A stretch of DNA of 64,000 nucleotides, from the NCBI GenBank assembly GCA_015179125.1, contig WHVA01000040.1:310001-374000 (forward strand), read 5' to 3'. Shown one piece after another: positions 22,655-33,472 of this stretch (position 1 is the stretch's first letter; each line of letters starts with the position of its first letter). This stretch comes from Gautieria morchelliformis (Eukaryota; Basidiomycota; Agaricomycetes; Gomphales; Gomphaceae). Below the pieces are notes generated by a model. It saw only the letters and a list, made by a program, of their open reading frames with translations. It searched no databases and had not been told where the DNA came from. The translations under genes were made by a program, and so were the position numbers.

Positions 22655-23927
22655 GTCATGACGCGTTTATTTCTCATATTCAGGTGCTCTGTCCTACCAT
22701 TTGTCACTCCATCTCCGTGTTCGTTCCGATCGCCATTGTCATGTTCGGCAACCAATTCTCGCTGTTCGCAACAACGACCATGGTTATGCCGTCAACAAGC
22801 GATCGACGTCTTCGGACTAACTTAGCAGTCACTGTTGGGCCTATCACCTCCTCTGCTCGGCCCTCTTCCGATGGTGTTCTGACAATTGGATTGTCATGAC
22901 CTATGTATTTCCTGCGCCTTGTTACCCCCATTCCCTCGTTCGCTACTCCTCCTCCGTGTTCGCTCGCCTTCGCCCCTCCCTTCGGCCACGCCTCCTCTAT
23001 GTTCTCTCCGTTCACCCTTCGCCGCATTTCGCCAAACCGCTATCCGCTGCTCGCACATTTCGCCAACAAGGCACACCATCAAATACGATCGATACCATTT
23101 ACCCGGCGTGATGATTCATCACTAACCCCATCATCTTCTGAAATCCAACCCCTTTGGGTTTTCGTATGGCCAAAGTATGTTCGCGGAGCGTTCCTTCCGT
23201 AGGTCGTGTGGGATCGACCCAGTGGACGAAGAGTCCGTGCAGGGTGACATGTATGTGGGTCCCAAGACATGGTTTCATACATAAGTACCTTCGCCACCTT
23301 TACTCTCTGTCGTTTCATGTTCGCACCCCTCCCTCACTCTATTGTATGTTTATTCCATCTCCTTAGTATCATGACTGCGCACCCCTATCCAACCCTGACT
23401 CGTGACGGCCTCTTTCCTATTCGCTGATACCGTATGAGCATTCGATATAAGTAGTTTACATTCACATGTATATTCCCCAGTTCAATTATCATACGTCGTT
23501 TATCTTGTGCAGCTTTGACCTTGCCGTGGTCATCATCCTATGCCTTCTCTTGGAGATTCCCATCTTCGACTAGCAAAGGACTTAGGCATCACTGGTGAGT
23601 TCTCATACTTCATCTTCGTTACCTTAGCCTTCGAACCATTTTCTGTGCTGTTGGCGAAGGGCTCCAAAGGAGCACCTTCGCCAGCGAAGGGATTGTCGAG
23701 ACTTAGACAGCCCTTCCGTGAGACCTTGCACGTTACATCATCAAGAGTCATGGGCTATTTCGCTACAACTGTAGATAGGGTGAGCCCCGTTTAGGCAAAC
23801 CCTCTTATCTTGTGAACATTCATTGGTTCACCTATTCGCCGAACGGCATACCTATTCGCACAAGTTAATCGGGCATTTGCTGTGTTCACTAATACACGAT
23901 ATTAACACTTGAAAACCAATCTTGACA
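22654..23927. mobile_element. Nested TG...CA element (probable solo LTR), copy 1
   Basis: A 1274-bp insertion that begins TGTCATGAC and ends CTTGACA, flanked by the 5-bp duplication agaac (22649-22653 and 23928-23932). It interrupts the integrase gene between its second Asp and its Glu. TG/CA ends, 5-bp duplications and no retroviral protein suggest a solo LTR of another retrotransposon. The start motif recurs inside at 22892, so the 5' part is iterated with a period of about 240 bp. It matches the insertion at 25336-26926. Confidence 0.8.
23533..23751 (-). other. Small open frame conserved between the nested elements, copy 1
   Basis: 72-residue ATG-started frame containing CKVSRKGCLSLDNPFAGEGA and KMKYENSPV. 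The second nested element carries the same frame at 26564-26755 with mostly conservative changes. A translated product is unproven. Confidence 0.3.
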
Positions 23928-25335
23928 AGAACACCAGAAGTGCGAGACGAACTTGGAACCCCTGTCCGAGGTGACGTGCGAGGGGACTCCATGCTTGGAA
24001 AAGACATGAAGGACGAAGAGGTGAGCGAGCTCTTGCGAGGTTATCTTGTCGGTGGTTGGAATGAAGATAACCTGCTTAGTGAAGCGGTCAACAATCACTA
24101 GTATGGAGGTGAACTCGGATGAAGGGGGAAGCTGCTCAATGAAATCCATAGAGATGGAATTCCAAGGCTTCTTGGGAACAGGAAGTTGTTTGAGGAGACC
24201 ATAGGGCTTGTGACGTTGCGGCTTGCTTCGCATACAAGTGGTACATGTCCTGCAATACTCCTTGACAAAGGATATAATCCCTGGCCAAGTGTAGTCTCGT
24301 CGGATCAGCTCCAAGGTCTTATTGACCCCGAAGTGCCCCGAGAGAATGTGATCGTGCTTGTATTGCAGGATGCGAAGTCGAAGGTCTTGAGCTGCTGGAA
24401 CATAGGTTCGGTTGTCCAGCTTGAGGAAACCCTCGGGTCTGTGGTCCACCTCGGGTCATCACCCGAGCTGAGGTGCAACTTGGCTATGGGGTCCGAGGGA
24501 GGTTCGCTAGTATGTCAGCTCGGATCTGCTTGGTATCAAGCAGCGAAGCGGCTCGGAGTACGACGGGAGCGAGGTTAGTAGCTCTAAGGGACAATGCCAG
24601 CTGGTGTTGAGTAAACACTGGCCGTAGGTTCTGTGGGTTTATGGTGGCATAGTCGTTATTCCCCTCTTTAAGGTAGACGTCTCATCGTCTAGTGAGAGAG
24701 TCAGGCTTCATTCCAAGGTGACCAGGTCGGAAACGAATGGCGAGGTTGAATTGGGAGAGGTATTCCGACCACCGAGCTTGTCGACTGGTCAAGAGCTTCG
24801 TTGTTGAAAAGTATTCGAGGTTCTTGTGATCGGTGATAACGTCGACAGGGTCGCCAGAACCCTCGAGGTAGTGTTGCCAGCGTTGAAACGCTTCAAAAAT
24901 TGCTAGGAGCTCCTTGTCATGAACATCGTAGTTGAGCTCAGTAGAGGTGAATGTGCGGGAGTGAAAGGCGATGGGATGAAGTTCGCCTTCCAAGGTTCGC
25001 AGTGATAAGATTGCCGCTAAGGCATAATCTGAAGCATCAGTCTCTACGATTAGTGGAAGGTCAGGAATCCAGTGGGTAAGGATAGGAGCGGTAGTGAACG
25101 CCCTCTTCAACAGGTTGAAGGCCTGTTGACAATCCTCGGAAAAGTTCCAGGGGGTACCCTTGCGGGTGAGTCGGGTGAGAGGAATGGTGATGTCGGAGTA
25201 GTTGTGAATGAAACGTCGGTAGAAGTTGGCGAAACCGAGGAAAGACTGGATGTCGCGAACTTTGCGAGGTTCAGGCCAGTCTTGAATGACCTTTACCTTG
25301 TCATCCGCCATAGTGAGGCCCTCGGGAGAGAGTAT
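23928..25335 (-). pseudogene. Chromovirus RNase H and integrase N-terminal half
   Basis: The minus-strand frame 25335-24682 continues the reverse transcriptase after the nested insertion: LSPEGLTMADDKVKVIQDWP, FLGFANFYRRFIHNYSDI, then RNase H-like LIVETDASDYALAAILS and LLAIFEAFQRWQHYLEG. It ends DSLTRR at a TGA (24682-24684) where Trp is expected. The integrase frame 24449-23932 contains a zinc-binding HHCC-like region (HDHILSGHFG to CRTCTTC), MDFIEQLPPSSEFTS with the first catalytic Asp and VTSDRGSKFVSHFW with the second. Confidence 0.9.
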
Positions 25336-26926
25336 TGTCATGATTCGCTTATTCTGTGAATCATCCCTCAGCACAAAGCGAATGACTTCCCGAACCAGCG
25401 AACGACTTCCTGAACCAGCGAATATCTCACCAAAATATTCATCGCCATACTGCCTTTGCATTCGCTATTCGCATCATTCCTGCCAGCACGCCAGGTGTTG
25501 GAGCCCTCATCCATCATAGAACCCATCATCTGTTAAACTCCCACTCCATGACAGACCCACATGCTCAGGATGCATTCAGATAGTGTCAGTTGCAGCCTCC
25601 ATGCAGGTTGGACTCAATGGGACTCGTACCACTGCAGCACAGGACGAATTAGCTTCGCTGAAGTTTTCACTACACAGTTGTCATGACACATTCATTTCTT
25701 GTATCAAGCTATCCCTGTTTTCCCTTTCACCACTCTTCCATGTTCGTTCGGCTTCGCTCCATTCACTCCTTGCTCGATTCACTATTCGCCACATTCGCCA
25801 AATGACCATTCGCTACTTGCATCATTCGCCAGTAGCCATGTCATCAAACACAATTGACATCCTTTACCTGGATTGATGGTTCATCACTGGTCCTATCATG
25901 AAGTGCAAGGAGGTGCAGGCTGTCATGACTCATTTATTCCTTGTACCCAGCTATCGCTGTTGTCCCTTTCACCACTCTTCCATGTTCGCGTGTCTTTGCT
26001 CCATTCACTCCTCGCTCCACTCGCTATTCGCCACATTCGCCATATGACCATTCGCTACTCGCATCATTCGCCAGCAGGCATGCCATCAAACACAATCGAC
26101 ATCCTTTACCCGGGTTGATGGTTCATCACTGGTCCCATCATCTTCTCAACTCAACCCCCTTTGGGTGTTCCTATGTCCAGAATGCATTCGCAGGGCATCC
26201 TACCCATAGGTCATGTGGGACCAACCCAGCAGATGAAGAGTGCGTGCAGGGTGGTGTATATGCAGGTCCCAAGGCGTGTTTTCGTACATAGGGGCCTTCG
26301 CCTTCTTTCCTCTCCGTCATTTCATGTTCGCACTCCTCTTCCATTCTATTGGATGTCTATTCCATCTATTATGTATCCTGATCACGCACCCCTATCCAAC
26401 CCTGACTCCAGACGGCCTCTTTCCTATTCGCTAGCACCGTATGAGCATTCGGTATAAGTAGTCTACATTCGCATGTATATTCTCCAGTTTAATTATCATA
26501 CGTCCATCTTGTGCAAACTTGACCTCGCTGTGACTATCATCTTGAGCCCTCTCCTCTATATTTCTATCTTCGACCAGAAGAGGACTTAGGCCTCACTGGT
26601 GAGTTCTCATACTTCATCTTCATTACCTTAGCCTTTGAGCTATTTTTTGTGCTGTCGGAAAAGGGCTCTGAAGGAGCACCTTCGCCGGCGAAGGGATTGT
26701 CGCTACTTAGACAACCCTTCCGTGACACCTTGCACATCACATCGTAAAGTGCCACGGGCTATTTCGCTATGACTGTAGATCAGGGCGAATTCCTTTCGAG
26801 TAACCCTCTTACCTTTTAACCCTTACCTCTTCGGTACTGTTTGCTGGGCGATTCGCTAGATCGCACACGCTATTCGGGCATTCGCCACTAACATGCGATA
26901 TTAACGCCCAAAATCCAATCTTGACA
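25336..26926. mobile_element. Nested TG...CA element (probable solo LTR), copy 2
   Basis: A 1591-bp insertion starting TGTCATGATT and ending CTTGACA, flanked by the 5-bp duplication agtat (25331-25335 and 26927-26931). It interrupts the reverse transcriptase gene directly after FLGYI. It aligns with copy 1 over most of its length but is longer because the start motif is repeated at 25679 and 25921, giving three iterations against two. It contains the small frame shared with copy 1. Confidence 0.8.
26564..26755 (-). other. Small open frame conserved between the nested elements, copy 2
   Basis: Counterpart of 23533-23751 with CKVSRKGCLSSDNPFAGEGA and KMKYENSPV. Its first codon is GTG where copy 1 has ATG, so it may not be initiated here. 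Confidence 0.25.
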
Positions 26927-28390
26927 AGTATGTAGCCGAGGAATTCAACCGAGTCGCGATGAAACTCGCATTTATCTTCTTTGGCGAAGAGGTTGTTGAG
27001 TTGGAGTCGTCGCAAGACTTCCTTGACATGTTCAACATGTTTGGAGGGGTCACTGGAGTAGATTAGAATGTCATCCAAGTATACCACCACACAAACGTCC
27101 AAAAGGTCGGCGAAAATCTCGTCCATGAATCTCTGGAAAGCAGCAGGGCCGTTAGTGAGACCAAATGGCATAACCAACCATTCAAAGGACCCGTAGCGAG
27201 TCCTGAAGGCGGTTTTCCATTCGTCGCCCTCGGCCACCCTTACGAGGTGGTAAGCGTGACGGAGGTCAATCTTCGTATAGATGCGAGCATTCTTTGGAGC
27301 ATCAAGTAAGTCAGCAATCAATGGTAATGGGTACCAATCTTTTTTTGAGATCTTGTTTAAACCTCGGAAGTCGACACACAACCGAAGTGAGCCATCTTTT
27401 TTGCGGACAAACAATACCGGTGCACCATGAGGCGAGCGTGAATGTCGGATGAAACCGATGTTCAAGTGTTCGTCGATGAACTCGCGAAGTGCTTTGAGTT
27501 CGGAAGCTGAGAGGGAGTAGATGGGACTGATAGGCGGCGAGGTCCCTTCTTCGAGGTTGATCTTGATATCGTGCGGTCGGTGGGGGCTAGAGTGTCAGCG
27601 CGTGCTTTGCTGAACACATCTGCAAATTCGTGATATACTTCGGGAACATGTTTTTTAACGTTCTCAGAAAGCTCGGAAGAGCTTTCTCCCGATGTTGCTC
27701 CTCGGGCGAGGCGCTCAGGCGAGGCCAGATTGAGCTGAAACACTTCGGACCCTTCCAATCTAGATGTGCACATGAAAGCGGGTGCATTGATTAGGGCAAC
27801 GAGCGGTGCTTGCAACTTCGGAGGCGAGTTCTGAGGCGAGGTCGAAGGTGGGAGCGAAGATGCCATAGGTGAGGTCGAAGTCGTAGCCGAAGCTGAGCGG
27901 GCTGACGTCGCCGTGGTCGCTGGAGTTGTAGTTAGGTCGATGGTCTTGAAAGTAATACTGCCCAATACCCAGTCAATCGACGGATTGTAGCGGGTGAGCC
28001 AGTTGTGGCCAAGTACCACCGAGCAACTCAAGTCGAGCGAGGTTACGTAGAAGGTAACCCATTGTTGTTCGCCGGTCGGAAAGCAGATACAGAGGTCTAG
28101 AGCTTGGGTAATGGTAGTGTTAGTACTACCGTCAAATAGTTTCAAGGGTATAGGAGAGACAGGATAAGCAGGCATAGAGTACTTCTGGACAAATCTGGAT
28201 TCAATAAAACAATCTGAGGACCCGCAGTCAACTAGTGCAACAAAAGCGACATTGGGAAGCGAAGGCGAGGTTAGATCTACATTAAGGGAATCTTTGGACA
28301 ATGAATGAGAAGCGGCACTGAGTCTGAGCACACGGGTGAGGTTACCGCAATCCTCGGATCGTGTGGTTCTGAGGTTGCTACCTATTTTTT
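26927..28390 (-). pseudogene. Chromovirus protease and reverse transcriptase
   Basis: In the -1 frame relative to gag, the protease region has VALVDCGSSDCFIESRF, where the active-site motif reads DCG rather than DTG or DSG, and VVLGHNWLTRYNPSIDW. A single-base frameshift near 27585 moves the reading frame. Downstream the reverse transcriptase is clear: [64 protein letters not shown] and the catalytic box [11 protein letters not shown] at about 27060. The frame then runs into the nested element at 26926. The frameshift and insertion make pol non-functional. Confidence 0.92.
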
Positions 28391-29581
28391 CACCTCCATG
28401 ATGGAGGCCGAAGTCCCCTCGTTGGGGGTCTTCGCTGCCCGACCTTTAGAACCGCTACCACTGGTAGACTTGTTCTTCGGGCAGTCCTTGATGACGTGGC
28501 CTTTGGTGCCGCAAAGTAGGCAAAGGCCTTGGTCGACCCGACGTTGGCGTTCCTCGGGAAGTAGTTTGCCATCCTTCCTGAGCTTGCTCGATATGTCGGG
28601 CTGGCTCTTGTTGTTCGAAGAGTTGTTGTTGGAACCCTTGCCGTTGTTGGAACCGCTGGAAGACTGGTTGTTGTTAGTGGCATTGCTGCTGGACTGATTA
28701 GTGGCGTGTGCAGGCTGGGAGCTACGACCATTGATCATGGCGTCATATTCCTTACGCTCCCAGTAATGGCTGTCGCATTCCAGCGCGAAGTTCCTAAGCT
28801 CGGCGAGGCTGCGGAATCGAGGGAAGTGAAGTAAGTCGTCCTTGATTTGTTTGGCCAAGCCCTTGTAGGCGAAGTGTCGGAGGGCCGCTTCATTCCACTG
28901 AGTCCGAGTTGAGGCTCGGGCGAAGTCGATAAAGAACCGCGTGGCCTTGTGGTGCTCTTTCATAACGATCTTCTTGAGGTCAATCTCGGCTTGGTCAGTG
29001 TTGTCGTATGGGCCAAAGTTGAGCTCGAGCTTGGCCTTGAAGCTGTCCCAGTCCTCGAGCCAATCTGGCTCGGGTTGGACTTCGCCGAGGATCGCCGGCT
29101 CAAAATACTGTAGAGCTGAGCCGGACAGGTAAGAAATAGCATACTGCACCTTCGAGGCCCCAGTCTTGAACGCTGTGGGTCGATCTCGGAAGTTGAGTAC
29201 GCATTGAAGGAAGAAGGTGCGAAGCTTGGCCTGGTCAGTACCGTCATAACTATCCGGTTCCTTGACCTTGGCTCGTGCTTCGGACTCGCGAGGTTTCGCG
29301 GGTTTGATGAACACCCGACGCATCAGCTCATTGTCCTCGAGGTCACTGAGGTCCTCAGGCGGCAGGTTGGGGAGGTCCCGATCATTGTCAGAACCTCCAG
29401 AGCCATCACCTGGATCACCTGAAGGGTCACCGGGGTCAGCCCTACCTTTGCCTTTGTTACTAGGCTCGGCGGGGTCTGCAAGGGGTATCCCCGGGGACGG
29501 TGGTGAATCGTCAGGGGCTTCCGAGAATCGTTGTTGTTCTGATATACCCCGAAGGGTGCGAGAACGAGTTATCATGGACAT
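28382..29581 (-). CDS. Chromovirus Gag
   Basis: Intact frame of 399 residues from the ATG at 29581 (MSMITRSRTLRGISEQQRFS) to a TAG at 28384-28382. The N-terminus is Pro/Asp/Gly-rich. The central part holds the capsid-type region FFLQCVLNFRDRPTAFKTGA, and the C-terminus has a CCHC zinc knuckle, CLLCGTKGHVIKDC, after an Asn/Ser-rich stretch. Protein forms the intracellular particle and binds element RNA. The stop codon follows directly on six A residues, and the -1 frame is open into the protease, which suggests Gag-Pol is made by frameshifting. Confidence 0.9.
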   Translation of the reverse strand: MSMITRSRTLRGISEQQRFSEAPDDSPPSPGIPLADPAEPSNKGKGRADPGDPSGDPGDGSGGSDNDRDLPNLPPEDLSDLEDNELMRRVFIKPAKPRESEARAKVKEPDSYDGTDQAKLRTFFLQCVLNFRDRPTAFKTGASKVQYAISYLSGSALQYFEPAILGEVQPEPDWLEDWDSFKAKLELNFGPYDNTDQAEIDLKKIVMKEHHKATRFFIDFARASTRTQWNEAALRHFAYKGLAKQIKDDLLHFPRFRSLAELRNFALECDSHYWERKEYDAMINGRSSQPAHATNQSSSNATNNNQSSSGSNNGKGSNNNSSNNKSQPDISSKLRKDGKLLPEERQRRVDQGLCLLCGTKGHVIKDCPKNKSTSGSGSKGRAAKTPNEGTSASIMEVKK

Positions 29582-29611
29582 AGTGAAGAAAAGGGATACG
29601 TAGGGTGTAAG

Positions 29612-29623
29612 CAGTCTGAAAAT
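29612..29623 (-). promoter_or_regulatory. Self-complementary primer-binding site
   Basis: On the minus strand, two bases after the 5' LTR, the element reads ATTTTCAGACTG. This is the exact complement of CAGTCTGAAAAT inside the LTR (29864-29875), which lies about 25-30 nt downstream of a TATATAAA box (29908-29901) where transcription should begin. The transcript start can therefore fold onto this site and prime reverse transcription, as described for Tf1 of fission yeast. I found no match to a usual tRNA 3' end. Confidence 0.75.
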
Positions 29624-29625
29624 AC

Positions 29626-30175
29626 TGTTACGGTACAATCCATCGTAAGGTTGACCGAGGTCGGGAGTGAAACCCGAGGTACGGTCTGAGGTTACGGGGC
29701 GAGGTTTGGATGGGGAAGTCGGAGAGGGACTAGGCTTCAGCTTATGTGCTGCGCCGACCCTACGCACGAGTCCCAACTTCGGAAGCAAACGAATAAGAGG
29801 CGAGGTTTGGCTTAAGAGGCGAGGTTTAGAAACTAGCTAGGGATCGAAGTTATACGATAGTTGATTTTCAGACTGAGGAGTAGGAATGCATACAGGGGGG
29901 TTTATATACAGGACGAGGGTACGAGTCAGGGGCGAACATATTAGTGGAGATCAGGGCGAGGTCAGGGCGAGGTAATATATGAATGATGCATGATGGAGCG
30001 GAATCAGTAACTAAGGGGATACGGGCATGGGATCAAGGTCGGATATGAGCTGTAGCTCGGGCTCGGGCTCGGGCGCAGGATAAGAATCATATGTACTTGG
30101 GCACGAGTATCACAAGGCTCGGGCTCGGAAGAAAGTTATACCGGTAAGTAACCGGCCAAAGGCCGGGTTCTTACA
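29626..30175 (-). repeat. 5' LTR of the chromovirus, with TATA box
   Basis: 550 bp; in element sense starts TGTAAGAACCC and ends CGTAACA. A TATATAAA box lies at 29908-29901 and the predicted transcript start CAGTCTG near 29875. Followed by the target duplication caaag. Confidence 0.95.
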
Positions 30176-32850
30176 CAAAGCCTTATCTGAAATTAGTGAT
30201 ATGGCCATATATATATGCAATATGTTGTATGCTCACCCTGGTAAATCACTAGACTAATGAGAGATTTCCTATCCCAAATCTCACCTTTCTGCCAAAGCCT
30301 CAGGGTTTGAATTGAGCTCAGAATGGTTACTATCACAACTCCAGTGTCAAAAAGGATTACAGTAACATTATTGATAGTGTCTGTCAAAGGTATTCAGATC
30401 CAAATCAGGCAAATCCAGACCCCTAGATCTTACCCCTGAAGAATTTGTTAGTATAAATCTAGGCAGAAAGCCCTATTTAGTACTGAAAAAGTGAATCTAT
30501 TGACTTGTGAACTAGTGATATTGCAGTTGTTCCACACAGACACGTACTATATCCAGTGAAATCAATTTATGTTATTTATATGAAGTCTACACAGGGACAT
30601 ACCACTACGGTGATAATAGCACCAAGAATAAGCAGCCCAAGAACACCCAAAACCCATTGATTCTGAAGGGAAATAGCATAGGTGTGAGCTAGCAGGAGGC
30701 CTAGACAAGTAAATTGCGTCAATCTTTCTACTTGAGCAATACATGGGTATAATCCCTCACCCTGTACTCCAATGAGAGAAAGAACACTGCAAGCATGACT
30801 GAGGTGATTGATAGTATTACAATTCCTCCAAATATATGAGACTCTAGGTTGCTTTTGCATGATAAATGAAAGGCATACTAGATGCTCATTCAAAATAGCA
30901 GGGGCGTTACACATGAGATCCCTAGATTTAATGAACCTCAGCAGAAATGTTAGATAAGTTATCATATATCTCAACAAGAAGCGAAGCCAAGGGCATGTAA
31001 TGAGCAAGTAAATAGAGAATGGTGCCAAGCCTAACAGTCTTGGACCAAACGTGGCTGATCTCACATGGCAGTGTGAGAAGCATGTCGAAGAAGAGTAGTG
31101 CTGTGTAACAAGGTATGGAACTCGTGGAATTAGACAGGACATGTACACATACCAATCCCTGCGAAGGAGGCATAGTTGAGCGCAAAGCTAGTTCAGGTAA
31201 GTTGTTTTGCATTGCACTCGATGTAGTATGTTCGGACCTATCTGATAGTACCTGGATAACAGCCGTGGTGTCTGCCTGAGACATCATATAAGAAAGAACT
31301 GGGATGCAGAGGAGGGACTAAGTTTTGCGTAGCAATGTCAGGTTGGAGTAGGAAACTGCGGAAGGTGTCTATATATAAGATTCTGTCTATGGGTGCTGCC
31401 AGGACAACAGATATTCACGCCATCGCTGAAGCATGCCACAATTGGCAATATGGATGGGGCCGATAGAAGAACTTCACATGTAAAATAATTAGAGTTAGTA
31501 ATACAACAAAAAAGCATCGTAGCAATTGAGGCTTGGCTTCTCGTCAGGAGTTGGTTACTAGCCTGGATTTGCCTGGGCAGAATGCATTTAAAACCTGTCC
31601 TGTAACACTTGGCACTCATTGTTGACTCGTTGTGTGGTGTCAGCATAACAATACATGATAACCAACTGCGACAAAACTCACTGATGTGCATTAATATCAC
31701 ACATCTCCAGTGGTTACCTAGGATGGGAACACGAGGAAGTGAGACGGTATGAGAGATCTAGCTCAGTCGCCACAGTTTTCATGTTTCTGTAATTCTTAGT
31801 ATAGCGACGTTAGATGGTCTCTGCAGACATACCAGCTGGTCAATGCTGCAAATATCTCAGTTGTTGGTGTGTCCTGTACAACGTGGGAAGAGGTCGTATA
31901 AAGAAACCATCAAAGATCGACACGGGGAACAACGACATGGTAACCGAGATATTGTGCATTCGGTGTATCGGCTGTGACGGCGATGTAGTGCTGTGCCTGG
32001 AGGAAAGCCCAGGAAGCTACTGAGGTGATCTGCGACATGTTTGCAGTTTTGATTAGGATGATATTATGAGAATGACAACAGTGCGACCTAGCAAGAATAA
32101 ATGGTATTGGACGTCTGGCATGTTTTTGCAGTTGATAATTCAGATTGGCAAAAAGTGTAGCACGTCAGCTCCCTTGGAACACCGGTAACAAGCTAACCTG
32201 GTTGGATCCAGAGGAAAACAAAAACAACATTATCTGTATACACGACACATTCCCATCGAATTTCAAACACTTATCGACCGGATACTGATAATTCTGAGCG
32301 AAGAGCGTGCCTCCCCCCACCAAACAAAGACAAACATGCACACCGACGCGCGACACAGCAGTTACAATGAGCAGCGCAACACGGACACGGACACAGACAA
32401 CCTCATCTTTCATGGCATTACCACGCATGTTACCCCTCCTCCCCTTACACAATGCTACCAGCCTCCCCTCCCAGGCTTCATATCTCCCACCGCCCTCTCC
32501 CGCCCAAGGCCATGAAATTATAGTGATTCTGGTATGCCTTCCAGTGGAGGGGAGGGTGGGGTGGGTGTATATGTGCCAGGTGTAGATAACGCAAGCAAGG
32601 GGAACGAGCGCAGTTCATGCTATTTCCCTTTGCATATAAAGAGCCCGTCCATCCTGCATTTTGCTGCCTTCTCCACCACGTCACCATCCATCCATCCGCC
32701 AGCATGATCCAGACACAGACACAAGCACAGGCTCTGGAGACACAACCCCACCTTAGGCAATGGTACGTCCCATCGCCCAGTCCCGCGCGTCTCGTACCGA
32801 ACACCACTCGCTGCTCCCTAAGACGCTACGTGCCCGGTCCTTCCCAGCAC
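30176..32850. repeat. Right arm of the inverted duplication, proximal part
   Basis: Reverse complement of about 13280-15905 of the left arm, joined to 18955-19831 before the chromovirus inserted. The GC-rich outer segment (32160-32850) is better preserved than the internal intergenic parts. Confidence 0.85.
30193..31287 (-). pseudogene. DUF6533 gene copy, 5' part (split by chromovirus)
   Basis: Minus-strand counterpart of 14805-15890: ADTTAVIQVLSDRSEHTTSS, YTALLFFDMLLTLPCEISHV, LGTILYLLAHYMPLASLLV, NQWVLGVLGLLILGAIITV and TVILFDTGVVIVTILSS. The remaining 3' exon is at 19157-19826. The frames are close to those of the left-arm copy, but insertion of 10.3 kb near an exon boundary makes this copy a probable pseudogene unless the element is spliced out. 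Confidence 0.8.
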
Positions 32851-32923
32851 TGGCCACCGGCGCTGTAGAAAACTCCAACATTAAATTTCGGTACCTTTTA
32901 CACAAATGGCAATAATCAGTACC

Positions 32924-32951
32924 TTTGAGCACTGACAAATCAGTGCTCAAA
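32924..32951. repeat. Perfect 12-bp hairpin
   Basis: Arms TTTGAGCACTGA and TCAGTGCTCAAA are separated by CAAA. A third partial copy of the arm follows at about 32983-32998. This may be the core of a small inverted-repeat element. Confidence 0.8.
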
Positions 32952-33472
32952 AATGACATTAAATGAGCACCAAAAACAAGTGCTTTTGAGCACTGATTTT
33001 CACATACTAAAAACATGCAAGTATCTGAATAAAAAAAAAGTGTGATTGCTGCCCTCTTCACTCGCTCTCATAATCCCACTCATACGTCGAAGGACAAGGA
33101 TTTTTATAAAATATCTTGTTAAGTTCCAATTTTGGATTTTATAAAATTGGATTTAATTGCAGTTTAAATCTACAATTTTCACGTATCTAACCATAGAGGG
33201 ACCTTCCAGCCTGCGCTCCCTTCTCTCTTTGCCTTCATGAACCGTCCGCGGTTGGCTAGGCACCAGCTCGTGCGTTGACAGCCTCAGGGCAGCCCACAGA
33301 GCAGAATCAACTGTATTAGTAATGCGTGTCTCTCCTGCCCATGTTTGTCTCTCTATCGGATATAAGTAAGAAAATGTCATTGTATTGTCTCAAGTGTTCT
33401 TTTCACCACCGCTGTGTTTGTTTCGTCTACCCTCCCGTTCTGCCTCCCCAGGTTTCCTTGTATTTTACAGTA
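32952..33472. other. Intergenic, AT-rich, no gene recognised
   Basis: Contains short inverted repeats such as CCAATTTTGGATTTTATAAAATTGG near 33127-33151, split as arms CCAATTTT and AAAATTGG. No coding signal seen. Confidence 0.35.

Larger units (their letters stand above)
19832..30175 (-). mobile_element. Ty3/gypsy chromovirus, self-priming Tf1/sushi-like, with antisense gene
   Basis: Complete LTR retrotransposon in minus orientation, 10.3 kb including two later nested insertions. Both LTRs are 550 bp, begin TG and end CA in element sense, and are flanked by the 5-bp duplication caaag at 19827-19831 and 30176-30180. In element order: 5' LTR (29626-30175), primer-binding site, gag with a zinc knuckle, protease, reverse transcriptase/RNase H, integrase, chromodomain, an antisense spliced gene, polypurine tract and 3' LTR (19832-20381). 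Pol is disabled by a frameshift near 27585, an in-frame TGA at 24682-24684 and the nested insertions. The insertion splits a DUF6533 gene copy. LTR divergence is 17 of 550 sites. Confidence 0.93.

Noticed and set aside
24186..25359. Plus-strand frames inside the chromovirus pol region
   Set aside because: They are shadows of the minus-strand integrase and RNase H coding sequence with no motif or splice signal of their own.
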